Positions 7,212 to 17,092 of a stretch of 30,906 nucleotides of DNA are shown here, one piece after another (position 1 is the first letter of the stretch; each line of letters opens with the position of its first letter). Under the pieces are notes generated by a model. That model ran no database searches and was not told where the DNA came from. It was given only the letters and a program-made list of their open reading frames with translations. Position numbers and translations under genes: made by a program. Origin of the DNA: Rhodospirillaceae bacterium (GTDB lineage: Bacteria > Pseudomonadota > Alphaproteobacteria > Dongiales > Dongiaceae); the NCBI GenBank assembly GCA_016794075.1, contig JAEUKU010000106.1, forward strand, positions 1 through 30,906, written 5' to 3'.

Positions 7212-7842
7212 CGAACTGGTGCGGGCGACCGAGCCCGACCGCGCGCAGCTGCTGGCGGCGCCGATCATCCAGGCGGCTTTGCGCGGCGAGGTGACGCGCG
7301 GGCAGTATATCGACTTCCTCACCCAGGCCTATCATCACGTGCGCCACACCGTGCCGCTGCTGATGGGCTGCGGCGCGCGCCTGCCGGAGCGTCATGCCTG
7401 GCTGCAACGCGCCTTGGCGGACTACATCCAGGAGGAAGCCGGGCACGATGACTGGATCCTCTCCGACATCGACTGCGCTGGCGGCGATTCACGGCAGGTG
7501 CGCGCGGCGGCACCCAATCTCGCCACCGAGATCATGGTCGCCTATGCCTATGACACCGTTCAGCGGCGCAATCCGCTCGGCTTCTTCGGTATGGCCTTCG
7601 TGCTCGAGGGGACCAGCGTGCAACTGGCGACCCGCGCGGCGGAAACCCTGCAAGGCGCGCTCGGCCTGCCGGCCGGCGCCTTCACCTATCTGGCCTCGCA
7701 CGGAACGCTCGACATCGAGCATTCGGCGACCTTCGCCGGTCTGGTGAATCGCTTCGACCGGGCGGAGGACCAGCGCAGCGTCATCGACGCGGCCAGGGCC
7801 TTCTTCCGGCTTTACGGCGACATTTTCCGCGGCCTGTCATGA
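7201..7842 (+). CDS. Haem-oxygenase-like diiron oxidase/oxygenase (iron-containing redox enzyme, TenA/PqqC fold)
   Basis: This all-helical protein has 213 residues from the chosen TTG start at 7201, which reads MFHDELVRATEPDRAQLL and has GCGAGG 7 nt upstream. An ATG at 7111 is in frame but lies deep within the ligase gene and adds low-complexity sequence. Candidate metal ligands of the haem-oxygenase-like diiron superfamily are visible: Glu79 and His82 in QEEAGHDDW, Glu136 in AFVLEGTSV, and Asp171 and His174 in HGTLDIEH. Relatives such as UndA decarboxylate fatty acids oxidatively to terminal alkenes, while others N-oxygenate or desaturate. It lacks clear TenA thiaminase residues. It overlaps the ligase gene by 11 nt and the dehydrogenase gene by 4 nt, so it most likely oxidises a product of the ligase step. 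Confidence 0.8.
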   Translation: MFHDELVRATEPDRAQLLAAPIIQAALRGEVTRGQYIDFLTQAYHHVRHTVPLLMGCGARLPERHAWLQRALADYIQEEAGHDDWILSDIDCAGGDSRQVRAAAPNLATEIMVAYAYDTVQRRNPLGFFGMAFVLEGTSVQLATRAAETLQGALGLPAGAFTYLASHGTLDIEHSATFAGLVNRFDRAEDQRSVIDAARAFFRLYGDIFRGLS

Positions 7843-8657
7843 GCGCCGGCATGAACGACACACTGCGTTGCCACATCCTCATCACTGGCGCCACCGGCGG
7901 CATCGGCGGCGCGCTGGCGCGGCTCCTGGCGCGGCCCGATACGCGGCTCAGCTTCGTCGCCCGCGATGCGGCCAGGCTTCAGCGCCTGGTGGATGCGCTG
8001 GCGGGCTTTGCCTATTCGGCGACGGCGATCTCCGCCGACCTCGGTGATCCGGATTCCGCCGCCCTCATCGCGGCGGAGGCGCGCCGCCGGCACGGACCGA
8101 TCGACATTCTCGTCAACAACGCCGCGGTGAACGGCTTCGGGCATCTGGAGGATCTGGCGCCAAGGGAGATCCAGCGGGTCTTCGCCACCAACCTGATGGC
8201 GCCGGTCCTGCTGACCCGCGCCGTGGTGCCGGAGATGATCGCGCGCAAGCGGGGCCAGATCGTCAATATCGGATCGATCTTCGGCAGCATCGGCTTCGCC
8301 GGGTTCTCCGCCTATTCCTCCGGCAAGTTCGCCTTGCGCGGCTTCTCCGAGGCCTTGCGCCGCGAGCTCGACGGCAGCGGCGTCGCGGTCACCTATGTGG
8401 CGCCGCGCTACACCAAGACCGCGCTCAATTCGCCGGCGGTCAATGACATGGCGCTGGCGACAGGGATGGCGATGGACGAGCCGGCGGACGTGGCGCGCCA
8501 GATCGTCGCCGCGATCGAAAGCCGCCGCGCCGAGCTGGTGATCGGGCGCGCCGAGCGGGTCTTCGTCCGGCTGAACGCCCTGTGGCCGAAGCTGGTGGAT
8601 CGTGGCCTGGTCAGGACCACGCGCAGAATTCGCGAAATCGTGAAGCCGGCGGCCTGA
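7839..8657 (+). CDS. Short-chain dehydrogenase/reductase (SDR)
   Basis: This classical SDR of 272 residues has the cofactor motif TGATGGIG at residues 16-23, then DILVNNAAVNG. The catalytic set is Ser146 (NIGSIFGSIG), Tyr159 and Lys163 (YSSGK). It carries out NAD(P)H-dependent carbonyl/alcohol interconversion in the cytoplasm. ATG at 7839 overlaps the stop of the diiron enzyme (ATGA), making it the fourth coupled gene of the cassette. A second in-frame ATG lies four codons downstream. The C-terminal segment RAERVFVRLNALWPKLVDRGL is the kind of basic amphipathic tail often found in SDRs that act on lipids, which fits an acyl substrate. The exact substrate cannot be read from sequence. Confidence 0.88.
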   Translation: MSAGMNDTLRCHILITGATGGIGGALARLLARPDTRLSFVARDAARLQRLVDALAGFAYSATAISADLGDPDSAALIAAEARRRHGPIDILVNNAAVNGFGHLEDLAPREIQRVFATNLMAPVLLTRAVVPEMIARKRGQIVNIGSIFGSIGFAGFSAYSSGKFALRGFSEALRRELDGSGVAVTYVAPRYTKTALNSPAVNDMALATGMAMDEPADVARQIVAAIESRRAELVIGRAERVFVRLNALWPKLVDRGLVRTTRRIREIVKPAA

Positions 8658-8682
8658 CATCCGCCGGAGAGAGGAGACCATC

Positions 8683-9330
8683 ATGAGTGGATTGAGATTG
8701 CGCGCCGCGATGGCGAGTGTCGTGGCGCTTGCCTTCGCCACGCCGGCGTTGGCGGCGACCGATGTCGAGGCAACGGTGACCGAACTGGCGCATGGCTGGG
8801 CGCAAGCCAACTACCAGACGCCGGAGAAGCAGCGGGAAAAGGCCTTCGAGGCGCTGGCGGCAAAGGCCGCAACCGCGACGAAGGCCAATCCGGATCAGGC
8901 GCCGATCCTGGCCTGGGAGGCGATCATCCTCAGCTCCTATGCCGGCGTGCAAGGCGGCTTCGGCGCCATGGACAGCGCGGAGAAGGCGCGTGACCTGCTG
9001 CTTGAAGCGGCGAAGATCGACGACAAGGCGCTGGGTGGCGGCATCTACACCTCGCTCGGCGCGCTCTACTACAAGGTGCCGGGCTGGCCGATCGGTTTCG
9101 GCAACGACGAGAAGGCACAGCAATATCTGGAGCGGGGGCTGGCGCTGAACCCGGCCGGCATTGACGAGAACTATTTTTATGCCGACTTCCTGCTCGACCA
9201 GGGCGAGAAGGAGAAGGCCAGGGAATATCTGAACAAGGCACTGGACGCGGCACCGCGGCCGGGGCGCGAGGATGCCGATGCCGGCCGGCGCCAGGAGATT
9301 CTCGCCGATCTGCAGCAGGCGGCCGAATAG
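8683..9330 (+). CDS. Secreted/periplasmic TPR-repeat protein
   Basis: This 215-residue protein has a clear Sec signal peptide: a basic start, the hydrophobic run MASVVALAFATPALA, and likely cleavage after ALA near residue 25. The mature part is helical with tetratricopeptide-like repeats, for example GGGIYTSLGALYYKVPGW, KAQQYLERGLALNPAGIDENYFYADFLLDQGEKEKAREYLNKAL. The wording is like the TPR proteins related to the TRAP-transporter T component (TatT), which are periplasmic partner-binding proteins. A GGAGAGAGGAG ribosome site precedes the ATG at 8683. It starts 25 bp after the SDR, so it probably belongs to the same transcript as the acyl cassette. Its function there is unknown; periplasmic delivery or scaffolding of the product is a guess. 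Confidence 0.75.
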   Translation: MSGLRLRAAMASVVALAFATPALAATDVEATVTELAHGWAQANYQTPEKQREKAFEALAAKAATATKANPDQAPILAWEAIILSSYAGVQGGFGAMDSAEKARDLLLEAAKIDDKALGGGIYTSLGALYYKVPGWPIGFGNDEKAQQYLERGLALNPAGIDENYFYADFLLDQGEKEKAREYLNKALDAAPRPGREDADAGRRQEILADLQQAAE

Positions 9331-9333
9331 GCG

Positions 9334-10563
9334 CTAGGCGGGCCGGAGCCCGGAGCGTCGCCGGCTCAGCAGCAGCCAGAGCGCGATGCCCATGTTGAGC
9401 AGGTTCCAGGCGATGCCGTTCAGGAACGCCGCCTGGTAGGAGCCGGTAAGGTCGTAGATCTCGCCCGACATCCAGCCGCCCAGCGCCATGCCAAGCACCG
9501 TCGCCATCAGCACCAGGCCGATGCGGCCGCCGGCTTCGCGCGCGGGGAAATACTGGCGGATGACGAGTGCGTAGCTCGGCACGATACCGCCTTGCGACAG
9601 GCCGAACAGGCCGGAGATCACGTAGAGCGAGACGAGGCCGTCGAATGGCAGATAGAGCAGCAAGGCAAGGCACTGCAGCATGGAGCCCAGGATCAGCGTG
9701 CCGATGCCGCCGATTCGGTCCGCGATGAGGCCGGAGGCCAGCCGGCTGACCACGCCGAGGCCGAGCAGGAGGGAGAGCATCTCCGCTCCGCGCGCCGGGC
9801 CGTAGCCGAGATCGGCGCAATAGGCGATCAGGTGCACCTGCGGCATCGACATGGCGACGCAGCAGGCGATTCCCGCCAGCACCAGCAGCGCCTGCAGCAC
9901 CGGCGCGGGCGCGGGCAGCGAGGTGACTGCGGCATGGGCGCCGCTGGTCGTCGCCGGCGCATGGTCGACCGGCGACTTGTGGCGCAGGAAGAAAGCGATC
10001 GGCACCATGGTGACGATGCAGAACACGCCGAGCCCCATGAAGGATTGCCGCCAGCCGATGGTCTCGATGGCATGCTGCAGGATCGGCGGCCAGATGGTGC
10101 CGGCGAGGTAGTTGCCGCTGGCCACGATGGCGACGGCGATGCCGCGCCGGCGCACGAACCAGTGCGAGATGTCGGCGACCAGAGGCGAGAAGGTGGAGGC
10201 GGCGCCGAGGCCGCCGATCAGAATCGCCTGCGCCGCCACGAAGGTCCAATAGGAGGGCGCGGCGGCGGCGACGAAATAGCCGATGCCCAGTATCGCCCCG
10301 CCGATCAGCAGCGGGATCATGATGCCGAAGCGGTCGGCCAGCCGCCCCATGAAGGCGCCGCCGAGGGCGAAGGCGATCATGGTGGCGGTATAGGGGATGG
10401 AGGCGCCGGCCCGGTCGACGCCGAACTCCGCCTCGATGGTGGGCAGCACGACGACGGCGGACCACAGCCCGACGCCGCCGATGGTGGCGAGCGCCAGGGC
10501 GGCCGCCAGCCGCCGCCAGGCGGTGCCGCTGTCCAGCTCCGCGTTCGTGGTGGTGGCGTTCAT
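9334..10563 (-). CDS. MFS transporter
   Basis: This 409-residue major facilitator permease has about twelve hydrophobic segments in two halves. A MFS signature lies between segments 2 and 3 (GRLADRFGIMIPLLIGG), and ADRIGGIGTLILGSMLQ marks the second half. The sequence FVRRRGIAVAIVASGNYLAGTIWPP resembles the monocarboxylate/organic-anion (OFA/MCT-like) subgroup. It converges on the TPR gene with only a 3-bp gap, and I see no terminator there. The start at 10563 is the only reasonable ATG, with a weak SD. Export of the cassette product is possible but not shown, because the gene is on the opposite strand. Confidence 0.88.
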   Translation of the reverse strand: MNATTTNAELDSGTAWRRLAAALALATIGGVGLWSAVVVLPTIEAEFGVDRAGASIPYTATMIAFALGGAFMGRLADRFGIMIPLLIGGAILGIGYFVAAAAPSYWTFVAAQAILIGGLGAASTFSPLVADISHWFVRRRGIAVAIVASGNYLAGTIWPPILQHAIETIGWRQSFMGLGVFCIVTMVPIAFFLRHKSPVDHAPATTSGAHAAVTSLPAPAPVLQALLVLAGIACCVAMSMPQVHLIAYCADLGYGPARGAEMLSLLLGLGVVSRLASGLIADRIGGIGTLILGSMLQCLALLLYLPFDGLVSLYVISGLFGLSQGGIVPSYALVIRQYFPAREAGGRIGLVLMATVLGMALGGWMSGEIYDLTGSYQAAFLNGIAWNLLNMGIALWLLLSRRRSGLRPA

Positions 10564-10674
10564 GGGGCGCGCTGCGGATCGAAAGAAGGGTCGCCGGAAG
10601 AGCTACCGCAATCGGGCGGCCGGCCGCAATCGCTCAATTGTCCCGATACGACGCTGCGGCGGCGCACTTTGGTC

Positions 10675-13038
10675 TCAGGGCGACGAAACGCGGCCAGGAC
10701 GATCCTCCGCCTGCGCCTGATCCTCGGCATCGTCCTGGTCGGGCGCTTGGCGGACGACCGTGCTCGCCGCCGCATGGCCGTTCCCGTGCGGCCTTCCGGT
10801 GAAGGTGACATGGGCCGGCAAAGCGGGCACCGCCATCTCAATGTCGGCTGCCGCCATGTTGCGCTTCAGGCGGCGCAGGAACGCGCGGCCGAGGTCCCAT
10901 TGCCGGATCGGCCGGGTCTTCAGCCGGGAGCGGATGATGAAGGTGGTGTCGCCGAAGGCCTCGACGCCGGCGATCTCCAGCGGCGCGAGGATGTCGTGCG
11001 CGTAGCGGGCATCCGCCCGCATCTCCTCGTCGGTGCGGCGCAGCACGTCGATGACCGCGTCGACGTCGTAGCGTAGCGCCACCTTGGTATCGAACAGGAA
11101 ATAGGAGAAATCGCGCGTCATGTTGGTGACGGTGCCGACCGAGCCGAAATTGATCGTGTGCACCGCGCCGTTGTAGTCGCGCAGCCGGATCGAGCGCACG
11201 GTCATGCCCTCGACCAGCCCGCCCTTGCCGTTGATGTCGACCACGTCGCCGATGTTCATGGTGCCTTCGACCATGAAGAAGGCGCCGGTGATGACGTCCT
11301 TCACCAGCGATTGCGCGCCGAAGCCGATGGCGAGGCCGACCACGCCGGCGCCGGCCAGCAGCGGCGCGATATCGACGCCGATCTCCGACAGCACCACCAG
11401 CGTCGCCATCACGCTGATGAGGATCAGCAGCGCGTTGCGGATCAGCGGCAGCAGCGTGCGCACCCGCGCCGAGCGGATGACGGCGATGCCGCTGGCGTCG
11501 CGGCGGTTCAGATGCGCGGTGATGAGGCCGCTGGAGATTTCCCAGGCCACCAATGCCAGTACCAGCACGATGGCGATATCCGCCAACCGGCTGAGGATCG
11601 TCCTCCCGGTCTCGCCGAACAGCATCCCGGCGACGTCGACCTGCCAGGCGGCGAGAATGATGAGCAGTGCTGCCACGCGGAAGGCATAGACGGCGACGCG
11701 GCGGAGCACCGGCAGATAGCGGTTGGCGCGATCGGCGACGAAGGGGTAGTGCTGTCGCAGCGCCGCGTCGATGCCGGAGAGGCGGTCGAACAGGCGCGGC
11801 ACCCAGATTTCGCCGGCAGCGACCAAAGCGATCACCAGCAGGGAGAGGGCGGTCGCGCGCATGAGATAGAGGAAGCCGCCGGAAATCTCGAGCGCCCAGA
11901 CGGCATAGACGCCGACCACATAGATGAGCGCCAGGACATGCCAGATCTCGGCCAGCCGGTTGCGCAGCGGCCCCGGCAGAATGATGCGGCGCCCGCGCCG
12001 TTCGTCCACTACGGCAGCGGGGCGGCCGCGGATATGCCGTGCCACGGTTTCGCGATTCTGCAGGATCAGGACCACCAGCAGCGCCGTCACCAACAGGCCG
12101 AGCAGCTTCAGCGCCACCAGATAGCCGGCGGAGGGCAGGCCCAGGAGCAGCGCCGCCTGCAGCACCACATAACCCCAGACCAGCACCAGGATCAGCCGCC
12201 GCGACCAGATGTAGAGGTAGACGGCGGTGGCATCCGAGAGCGGCACGACGCGCAGCTCCGGCAGCATCGGGCTGAACAGCCAGCGGCCGATCGCCAGCGC
12301 CGCCATGGAGACCACCGCGGCGTTGAGGATGGCGAGCAGGACCAGACGCGCCGGTTCCGGCGGCGCGGCCCAGACAAGCACGCCAAGGGCGACGATGGCG
12401 AAGGCGAAGGCCGGCACGAGGTCGAGCACGACGCGCGCGGCCGAGAACCGGATGCGGCGAAACAGGCCGCCTTCCGCCCGCCGGGCGAGGCGCCGGCGCG
12501 CCGGGGCGAGGGCGAAGCGCAAAGCGAACGCGGCCAGCAGCGCGCCGCCGATGCTGAGCGCGGCGCCGGCGAAGATGTCCAGCCACAGCGCCCGCATCGC
12601 AGGACTGATCGTCTGCCGTTCGAGCCAGGCCCAGAGCCGGCCGGAATCGCCGAAGGCGCCGCTCATCCCGGCAACGAAGCCGCCGAGCTCGCGGAACCCG
12701 GCGGAGAGGGTGGCCAGCACGCTGGCGCCGAGGCCGTGTTCCTCGGGTGGCGGCGCGACCTGTTCCTGCACCGCCAGCAGCCCCTCGATCTGGCGCTCGA
12801 GCGCCGCGCGCTTCTCCGGATTGCGCAGGGTTTCGAGCAGCTGCCGCATGTCTTCGCGCGCTTGCGGCGCGGATTCGGCGGCGGGGGCGGGCGCGGGAAC
12901 CGGGGCGGGCACCGCGCTCTGCGCCAGCGCGGCGCCGGGCGCGATGAGGAGCAGCGCAGCCCAGAAGGTCGCGGTCCGGATCAGGTGGCGAAGGGAGCGA
13001 CCGCGGGGGCGGAATGTCGCGCTGGGCAAATCGGGCAC
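10675..13038 (-). CDS. Large mechanosensitive ion channel, MscS family (YbiO/MscM-like)
   Basis: This protein has about 787 residues. It begins with a signal-peptide-like segment (ATFWAALLLIAPGAALA), then a periplasmic Pro/Ala-rich linker and an acidic helical part, about ten membrane segments, and a C-terminal MscS module. The pore helix and following region read LLAGAGVVGLAIGFGAQSLVKDVITGAFFMVEG. The beta domain reads VDINGKGGLVEGMTVRSIRLRDYNGAVHTINFGSV. Such channels release solutes on osmotic downshock in the inner membrane. The frame starts with GTG at 13038, and only GAG directly before it resembles an SD, so the start is uncertain; no ATG comes before the linker ends. The C-terminal 40 residues (DQDDAEDQAQAEDRPG) are acidic and poorly conserved in appearance. 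It diverges from the FAH-family gene. Confidence 0.88.
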   Translation of the reverse strand: MPDLPSATFRPRGRSLRHLIRTATFWAALLLIAPGAALAQSAVPAPVPAPAPAAESAPQAREDMRQLLETLRNPEKRAALERQIEGLLAVQEQVAPPPEEHGLGASVLATLSAGFRELGGFVAGMSGAFGDSGRLWAWLERQTISPAMRALWLDIFAGAALSIGGALLAAFALRFALAPARRRLARRAEGGLFRRIRFSAARVVLDLVPAFAFAIVALGVLVWAAPPEPARLVLLAILNAAVVSMAALAIGRWLFSPMLPELRVVPLSDATAVYLYIWSRRLILVLVWGYVVLQAALLLGLPSAGYLVALKLLGLLVTALLVVLILQNRETVARHIRGRPAAVVDERRGRRIILPGPLRNRLAEIWHVLALIYVVGVYAVWALEISGGFLYLMRATALSLLVIALVAAGEIWVPRLFDRLSGIDAALRQHYPFVADRANRYLPVLRRVAVYAFRVAALLIILAAWQVDVAGMLFGETGRTILSRLADIAIVLVLALVAWEISSGLITAHLNRRDASGIAVIRSARVRTLLPLIRNALLILISVMATLVVLSEIGVDIAPLLAGAGVVGLAIGFGAQSLVKDVITGAFFMVEGTMNIGDVVDINGKGGLVEGMTVRSIRLRDYNGAVHTINFGSVGTVTNMTRDFSYFLFDTKVALRYDVDAVIDVLRRTDEEMRADARYAHDILAPLEIAGVEAFGDTTFIIRSRLKTRPIRQWDLGRAFLRRLKRNMAAADIEMAVPALPAHVTFTGRPHGNGHAAASTVVRQAPDQDDAEDQAQAEDRPGRVSSP

Positions 13039-13144
13039 CTCGATTCAGCTGACGTACAGGCGCTCGGCAACGGGTCGCGCCGGCGGTGGCCTGGAGCCCG
13101 GCGGCCTGGGAGGAGAACCCGCCACGGCGGCGAAAGTTCCGTGC

Positions 13145-13156
13145 GACAATATTGTC
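13145..13156. promoter_or_regulatory. 12-bp perfect palindrome, candidate operator
   Basis: GACAATATTGTC is a perfect palindrome in the 238-bp gap between the mscS-type gene and the divergent FAH-family gene. Palindromes with an ACAAT/ATTGT core are typical of binding sites for small dimeric regulators such as the GntR/FCD group. No such regulator gene is next to it here, so the assignment is speculative. Confidence 0.35.
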
Positions 13157-13276
13157 CGAAATGGCGGAATGGAGGGCGTCTGAATTCGATCTGGCCGTGA
13201 CGCGGCTTTCGAGGCTATATCGATCCCCTGCCATGGGCCGCGCATCGGCGTCGCCCGGACAACGAGGGAGAGGGAT

Positions 13277-14122
13277 TTGAAGCTGCTGCGCTACGGCCCG
13301 AAGGGGCAGGAACGTGCCGGGATCCTGGACAGCCAGGGCCGCATCCGCGATCTGAGCGGCGTGATGTCCGATATCGCCGGCGATGCGCTACTGCCGGAAG
13401 GGTTGCAGCGCCTGGCGCGGCAGGAGATCGACAAGCTCCCCATCGTGCAGGGCGTGCCGCGCCTCGGCCCCTGCGTCGGCAAGGTCGGCAAGTTCGTCTG
13501 CATCGGCCTCAACTACGCCGACCACGCGGCGGAATCCAACCTGCCGATCCCGAAGGAGCCGATCATTTTCATGAAGGCGACCAGCGCCATCATCGGACCG
13601 AATGACGAGGTGGAGATCCCGCGCAAGTCGCAGAAGACCGATTGGGAAGTCGAGCTTGGTATCGTCATCGGCAAGCCGGCGAAATATGTGAGCGAGAGCG
13701 CGGCGATGGAGCACGTCGCCGGCTATTGCGTGGTCAACGACGTCTCCGAGCGCGAGTTCCAGATCGAGCGCGGCGGCCAGTGGGACAAGGGCAAGGGCTG
13801 CGACACCTTCGGCCCGATCGGCCCGTGGCTCGTCACCAGGGACGAGATCGCCGATCCCAACAACCTCGCCATGTGGCTGGAGGTCGACGGCAAGCGCTAC
13901 CAGAACGGATCAACCAAGACGATGATCTTCAACGTGCCGTTCCTGGTCCACTACCTCAGCCAGTTCATGAGCCTGCAGCCCGGCGACGTCATCTCCACCG
14001 GCACGCCGCCCGGCGTCGGCATGGGCCAGAAGCCGAACCCGGTCTATCTGAAGGCCGGCCAGGTGATGAAGCTCGGCATCGAGGGCCTCGGCGAGCAGAC
14101 GCAGAAGACGGTGCAGGGGTAG
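13277..14122 (+). CDS. Fumarylacetoacetate hydrolase (FAH) family protein
   Basis: This 281-residue enzyme of the FAH superfamily cleaves C-C bonds in 2,4-diketo acids or related acylpyruvates. The metal ligands are visible: Glu124 and Glu126 in DWEVELGIVIGKP and Asp155 in VVNDVSEREFQ. Further family marks are KGKGCDTFGPIGPW, YQNGSTKTMIF and the end GDVISTGTPPGVGMGQKP. The length and N terminus (MKLLRYGPKGQERAGIL) resemble 2,4-diketo-3-deoxy-L-fuconate hydrolases and enzymes annotated as ureidoglycolate lyase. The start is TTG at 13277 behind GAGGGAGAGGG. It converges on a xylulokinase gene. A role in a non-phosphorylated sugar-acid pathway is reasonable but unproven. Confidence 0.85.
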   Translation: MKLLRYGPKGQERAGILDSQGRIRDLSGVMSDIAGDALLPEGLQRLARQEIDKLPIVQGVPRLGPCVGKVGKFVCIGLNYADHAAESNLPIPKEPIIFMKATSAIIGPNDEVEIPRKSQKTDWEVELGIVIGKPAKYVSESAAMEHVAGYCVVNDVSEREFQIERGGQWDKGKGCDTFGPIGPWLVTRDEIADPNNLAMWLEVDGKRYQNGSTKTMIFNVPFLVHYLSQFMSLQPGDVISTGTPPGVGMGQKPNPVYLKAGQVMKLGIEGLGEQTQKTVQG

Positions 14123-14140
14123 CCCGTCCATTCTCGCGCG

Positions 14141-15622
<1,482 letters not shown>

Positions 15623-15735
15623 GCGGGCCGCGAGCCTGTCACGGCCTTCAGGAATCTTCAATCTGTTGGAGCTGGATGAGGGAGATGCGCGTCAGGCGCG
15701 GGGCGCGCCCGGCGGTCGGGAGAGGCGGACCGGGC

Positions 15736-16008
15736 TCAGCGACCGGTCGGCAGGGTCAGCGCGTCCTCGGCGTCGAGCGTCGACGGGTTGCCGTTGTCGA
15801 AGGTCACGATTTCGCGGCTGCCGTCGATGCCGTCGCAGACGATCTTGGTGTTCTGCGGCAGATGGGCGAGGTCGAGCGACACGCGGGTGATACCCGACAG
15901 GATGGCGCCCTGCTGCAGGCAGCGCTCGGCGCTGAGGTAGTCGACATCCGGCGTCTCCGTGAAGCACAGGATGCCGGCAAAGCAGGTGGTCAGCATCAAC
16001 TGGAACAT
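15736..16008 (-). CDS. Hypothetical small protein, possibly exported
   Basis: This 90-residue frame starts at an ATG at 16008 with a good SD (GGAGATGAGTC). It begins with a short hydrophobic stretch, MFQLMLTTCFAGILCF, which may be a signal peptide or anchor. The rest contains four cysteines in all (two near the start, then ERCLQQG and KIVCDGIDG), a pattern suited to a disulfide-bonded periplasmic protein. I do not recognise a family. It lies 113 bp upstream of the xylulokinase gene on the same strand. An overlapping frame on the same strand (15692-16096) is arginine/proline-rich and looks like a shadow. Reality is supported by the SD and composition only. Confidence 0.6.
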   Translation of the reverse strand: MFQLMLTTCFAGILCFTETPDVDYLSAERCLQQGAILSGITRVSLDLAHLPQNTKIVCDGIDGSREIVTFDNGNPSTLDAEDALTLPTGR

Positions 16009-16440
16009 GACTCATCTCCAGCGCCGCATGGAAGCGCGACGGCGGCGCATCGCCGTTCGTTCCGGCAACCGGAGAAGGAGCTGTTCGGACCGCCACCAGG
16101 GCGGGGTTACGCAGCGCCTACGCAATCGTGGCCGGCTGCCAACATCCTCATTAGGCGGTCAAAGCAATTAACAACCGGTTGCGGGGCCGTGTTCCATGCG
16201 CCACAAGCGCAGGGGGAAATCGCTCTAGGCGAAACGAACTAGCGGCAAGCGGCAAACTCTGCCCGGTTTATGAAGAAAGTGTGGAGATACCGGCCAAGGG
16301 CGGCCAAGCCGGATTGACTGCGCTGCGTCGCAGCCGCAAGCTTCGGTCAAGGCGCCGGCGTGCTCAGGCACGGCACCACAGCACATATCGGGGATGAGAG
16401 AGGGCGGGACGAAGCGGCCACCATTCGGGGGAGGCTTGTC
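16009..16440. other. 432-bp gene-free stretch
   Basis: This gap separates the divergent small exported protein and the membrane-protein operon, so it must contain both promoters. I find no convincing consensus promoter. It contains an AT-richer patch near 16150-16180 (AGCAATTAACAACCGG) and a small palindrome, GCTGCG-T-CGCAGC, at 16322-16334. The short frames it contains are arginine-rich and lack ribosome sites. No tRNA or other RNA gene is recognisable. Confidence 0.5.
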
Positions 16441-17076
16441 GTGGACCCAATGATCCTCACGATCGCGACGCGGGCGTTCGAGCGGCTGCTGGTGGTGCTG
16501 GCCGGCGCCCTGGCGATCTATCTCGGCTATCGCCTGTTCATCGACATGCCGAATGCCGAGCGCGGCTCCGGCAAGGTCAACCTGCCAGGTGGCATCTCGA
16601 TCTTCCTGTCGCGCGTCGGGCCGGGAATCTTCTTCTCGCTGTTCGGCGCCGTGGTCATCGGCCTCTCGTTCCAGTACGGCATCACCTTCACCGATACGCA
16701 GGCGCGGGCGCCGGTCGCTATCGCCGATGCAGGGCCGACGGAGCGCAGCTGGTCGGGCGTGGCGCCCGCGCAGTCTCCGGCCGCCGCGCCGATCGAGTCC
16801 TTCGAGCGCGACCGGGTCTTGGCTATCGTGGCGACGCTGAACCGGATCGAGGCGGGCCTGCCCGCGGACATGAAGCCGACCGAGCGGGTGAACGTGACAT
16901 ACGCGTTGCGCGATGCGCGCAAACGGCTGCTGGTCTCGGTCTGGGATGCGGAAGCCTGGGGCGACGTCGCCGCGTTCCACGACTGGGTGCAGGCGAACGA
17001 GCCGAACCCGCCGCCGCCATCGATCGCGACGGCGGCGAAACTCTACTGGCAGGGCCGGGCGGACACCGGACCATAG
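16441..17076 (+). CDS. Hypothetical membrane protein
   Basis: This 211-residue protein starts at GTG 16441, preceded by GGGGGAGG at 6-nt spacing. An ATG three codons later is possible, while an upstream in-frame ATG at 16360 lacks a ribosome site. Two membrane segments are visible: FERLLVVLAGALAIYLGYRLFI (about 10-31) and VGPGIFFSLFGAVVIGLSF (about 56-75). A soluble, proline-rich C-terminal part follows (about 76-211) with ERVNVTYALRDARKRLLVSVWD and a PNPPPPS linker. I do not recognise the family. It is 16 bp upstream of a secreted metalloprotease gene and is likely its co-transcribed partner in the envelope. Confidence 0.7.
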   Translation: MDPMILTIATRAFERLLVVLAGALAIYLGYRLFIDMPNAERGSGKVNLPGGISIFLSRVGPGIFFSLFGAVVIGLSFQYGITFTDTQARAPVAIADAGPTERSWSGVAPAQSPAAAPIESFERDRVLAIVATLNRIEAGLPADMKPTERVNVTYALRDARKRLLVSVWDAEAWGDVAAFHDWVQANEPNPPPPSIATAAKLYWQGRADTGP

Positions 17077-17092
17077 GAAAGGGAGGGGCGCC

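Noticed and set aside
8930..10465. 511-codon minus-strand frame over the TPR and MFS genes
   Set aside because: It is arginine-rich and out of frame with the MFS protein, whose transmembrane pattern and motifs define the real gene.
10838..13234. Long open frames on both strands across the mechanosensitive channel gene (also 11158-13200 on the plus strand)
   Set aside because: They are arginine/alanine- or aspartate/histidine-rich shadow frames of a GC-rich gene. The frame with membrane segments and MscS motifs is the real one.
16179..16397. Short plus-strand frame in the 432-bp gap
   Set aside because: Arginine-rich, no SD, no recognisable motif; more likely non-coding.
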